Source: Oligoflexia bacterium
GTDB lineage: Bacteria > Bdellovibrionota > UBA1018
Assembly (NCBI GenBank): GCA_903854365.1
Contig: CAINWE010000440.1
Span: 1 to 5,586, forward strand
DNA length: 5,586 bases
Reading direction: 5' to 3'
Shown in pieces: positions 5,558-5,586 of the stretch (the stretch's first letter is position 1; each line of letters starts with the position of its first letter). The translations under genes were made by a program, and so were the position numbers. Under the pieces are notes generated by a model that did not search any database, was not told the origin of the DNA, and saw only the letters and a program-made list of their open reading frames with translations.

Positions 5558-5586
5558 TCTAGGGCATTTCAGCCCAAGGACTACCG

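Noticed and set aside
1..5586. CRISPR array, insertion sequence, tRNA/rRNA or long repeat
   Set aside because: No direct repeat series, transposase-like protein, terminal inverted repeats or RNA gene pattern was seen on either strand.

Overview
The window carries one tight, five-gene operon on the + strand that encodes almost all of a bacterial mevalonate (isoprenoid) pathway. The gene order is type 2 IPP isomerase (fni), class II HMG-CoA reductase (mvaA), a divergent GHMP kinase best read as phosphomevalonate kinase (mvaK2), diphosphomevalonate decarboxylase (mvaD) and mevalonate kinase (mvk/mvaK1). Together these enzymes would take HMG-CoA to mevalonate, 5-phosphomevalonate, 5-diphosphomevalonate and IPP, and then interconvert IPP and DMAPP. 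The upstream enzymes, acetoacetyl-CoA thiolase and HMG-CoA synthase, are not in the window.

Layout. Bases 1-64 look like the last 20 codons of an upstream gene. They are followed by an intrinsic terminator (91-123) with a run of six T. A TGC-CATAAT extended -10 element (132-140) then probably starts the operon transcript near base 147. That gives a leader of about 87 nt, which can fold into a two-stem structure (157-216) just before the fni start codon at 234. From there to base 5521 coding is continuous. All four gene junctions overlap, by 11, 29, 19 and 14 nt with the starts chosen here, so translational coupling is likely. A hairpin at 5523-5557, right after the mvk stop, may end the unit, but it lacks a good T run. 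I see no second gene in the last 65 bases.

Organism. Closely packed bacterial genes with Shine-Dalgarno sites, middling GC and no archaeal-type features point to a bacterium. Most Gram-negative bacteria use the MEP pathway. A linked mevalonate operon with Fni, class II reductase and a KYMGK-type decarboxylase recalls mevalonate-using proteobacterial and deltaproteobacterial-type lineages (Bdellovibrio-like, Legionella/Coxiella-like or myxobacterial relatives). This is inferred from memory of the families, and the genus cannot be fixed from the window.

The pathway itself is known. The parts that merit a second look are the third gene, whose glycine-rich GHMP motifs 2 and 3 are altered, the W-to-M change in the decarboxylase signature, the fully overlapping gene arrangement, and the structured leader and trailer RNAs.
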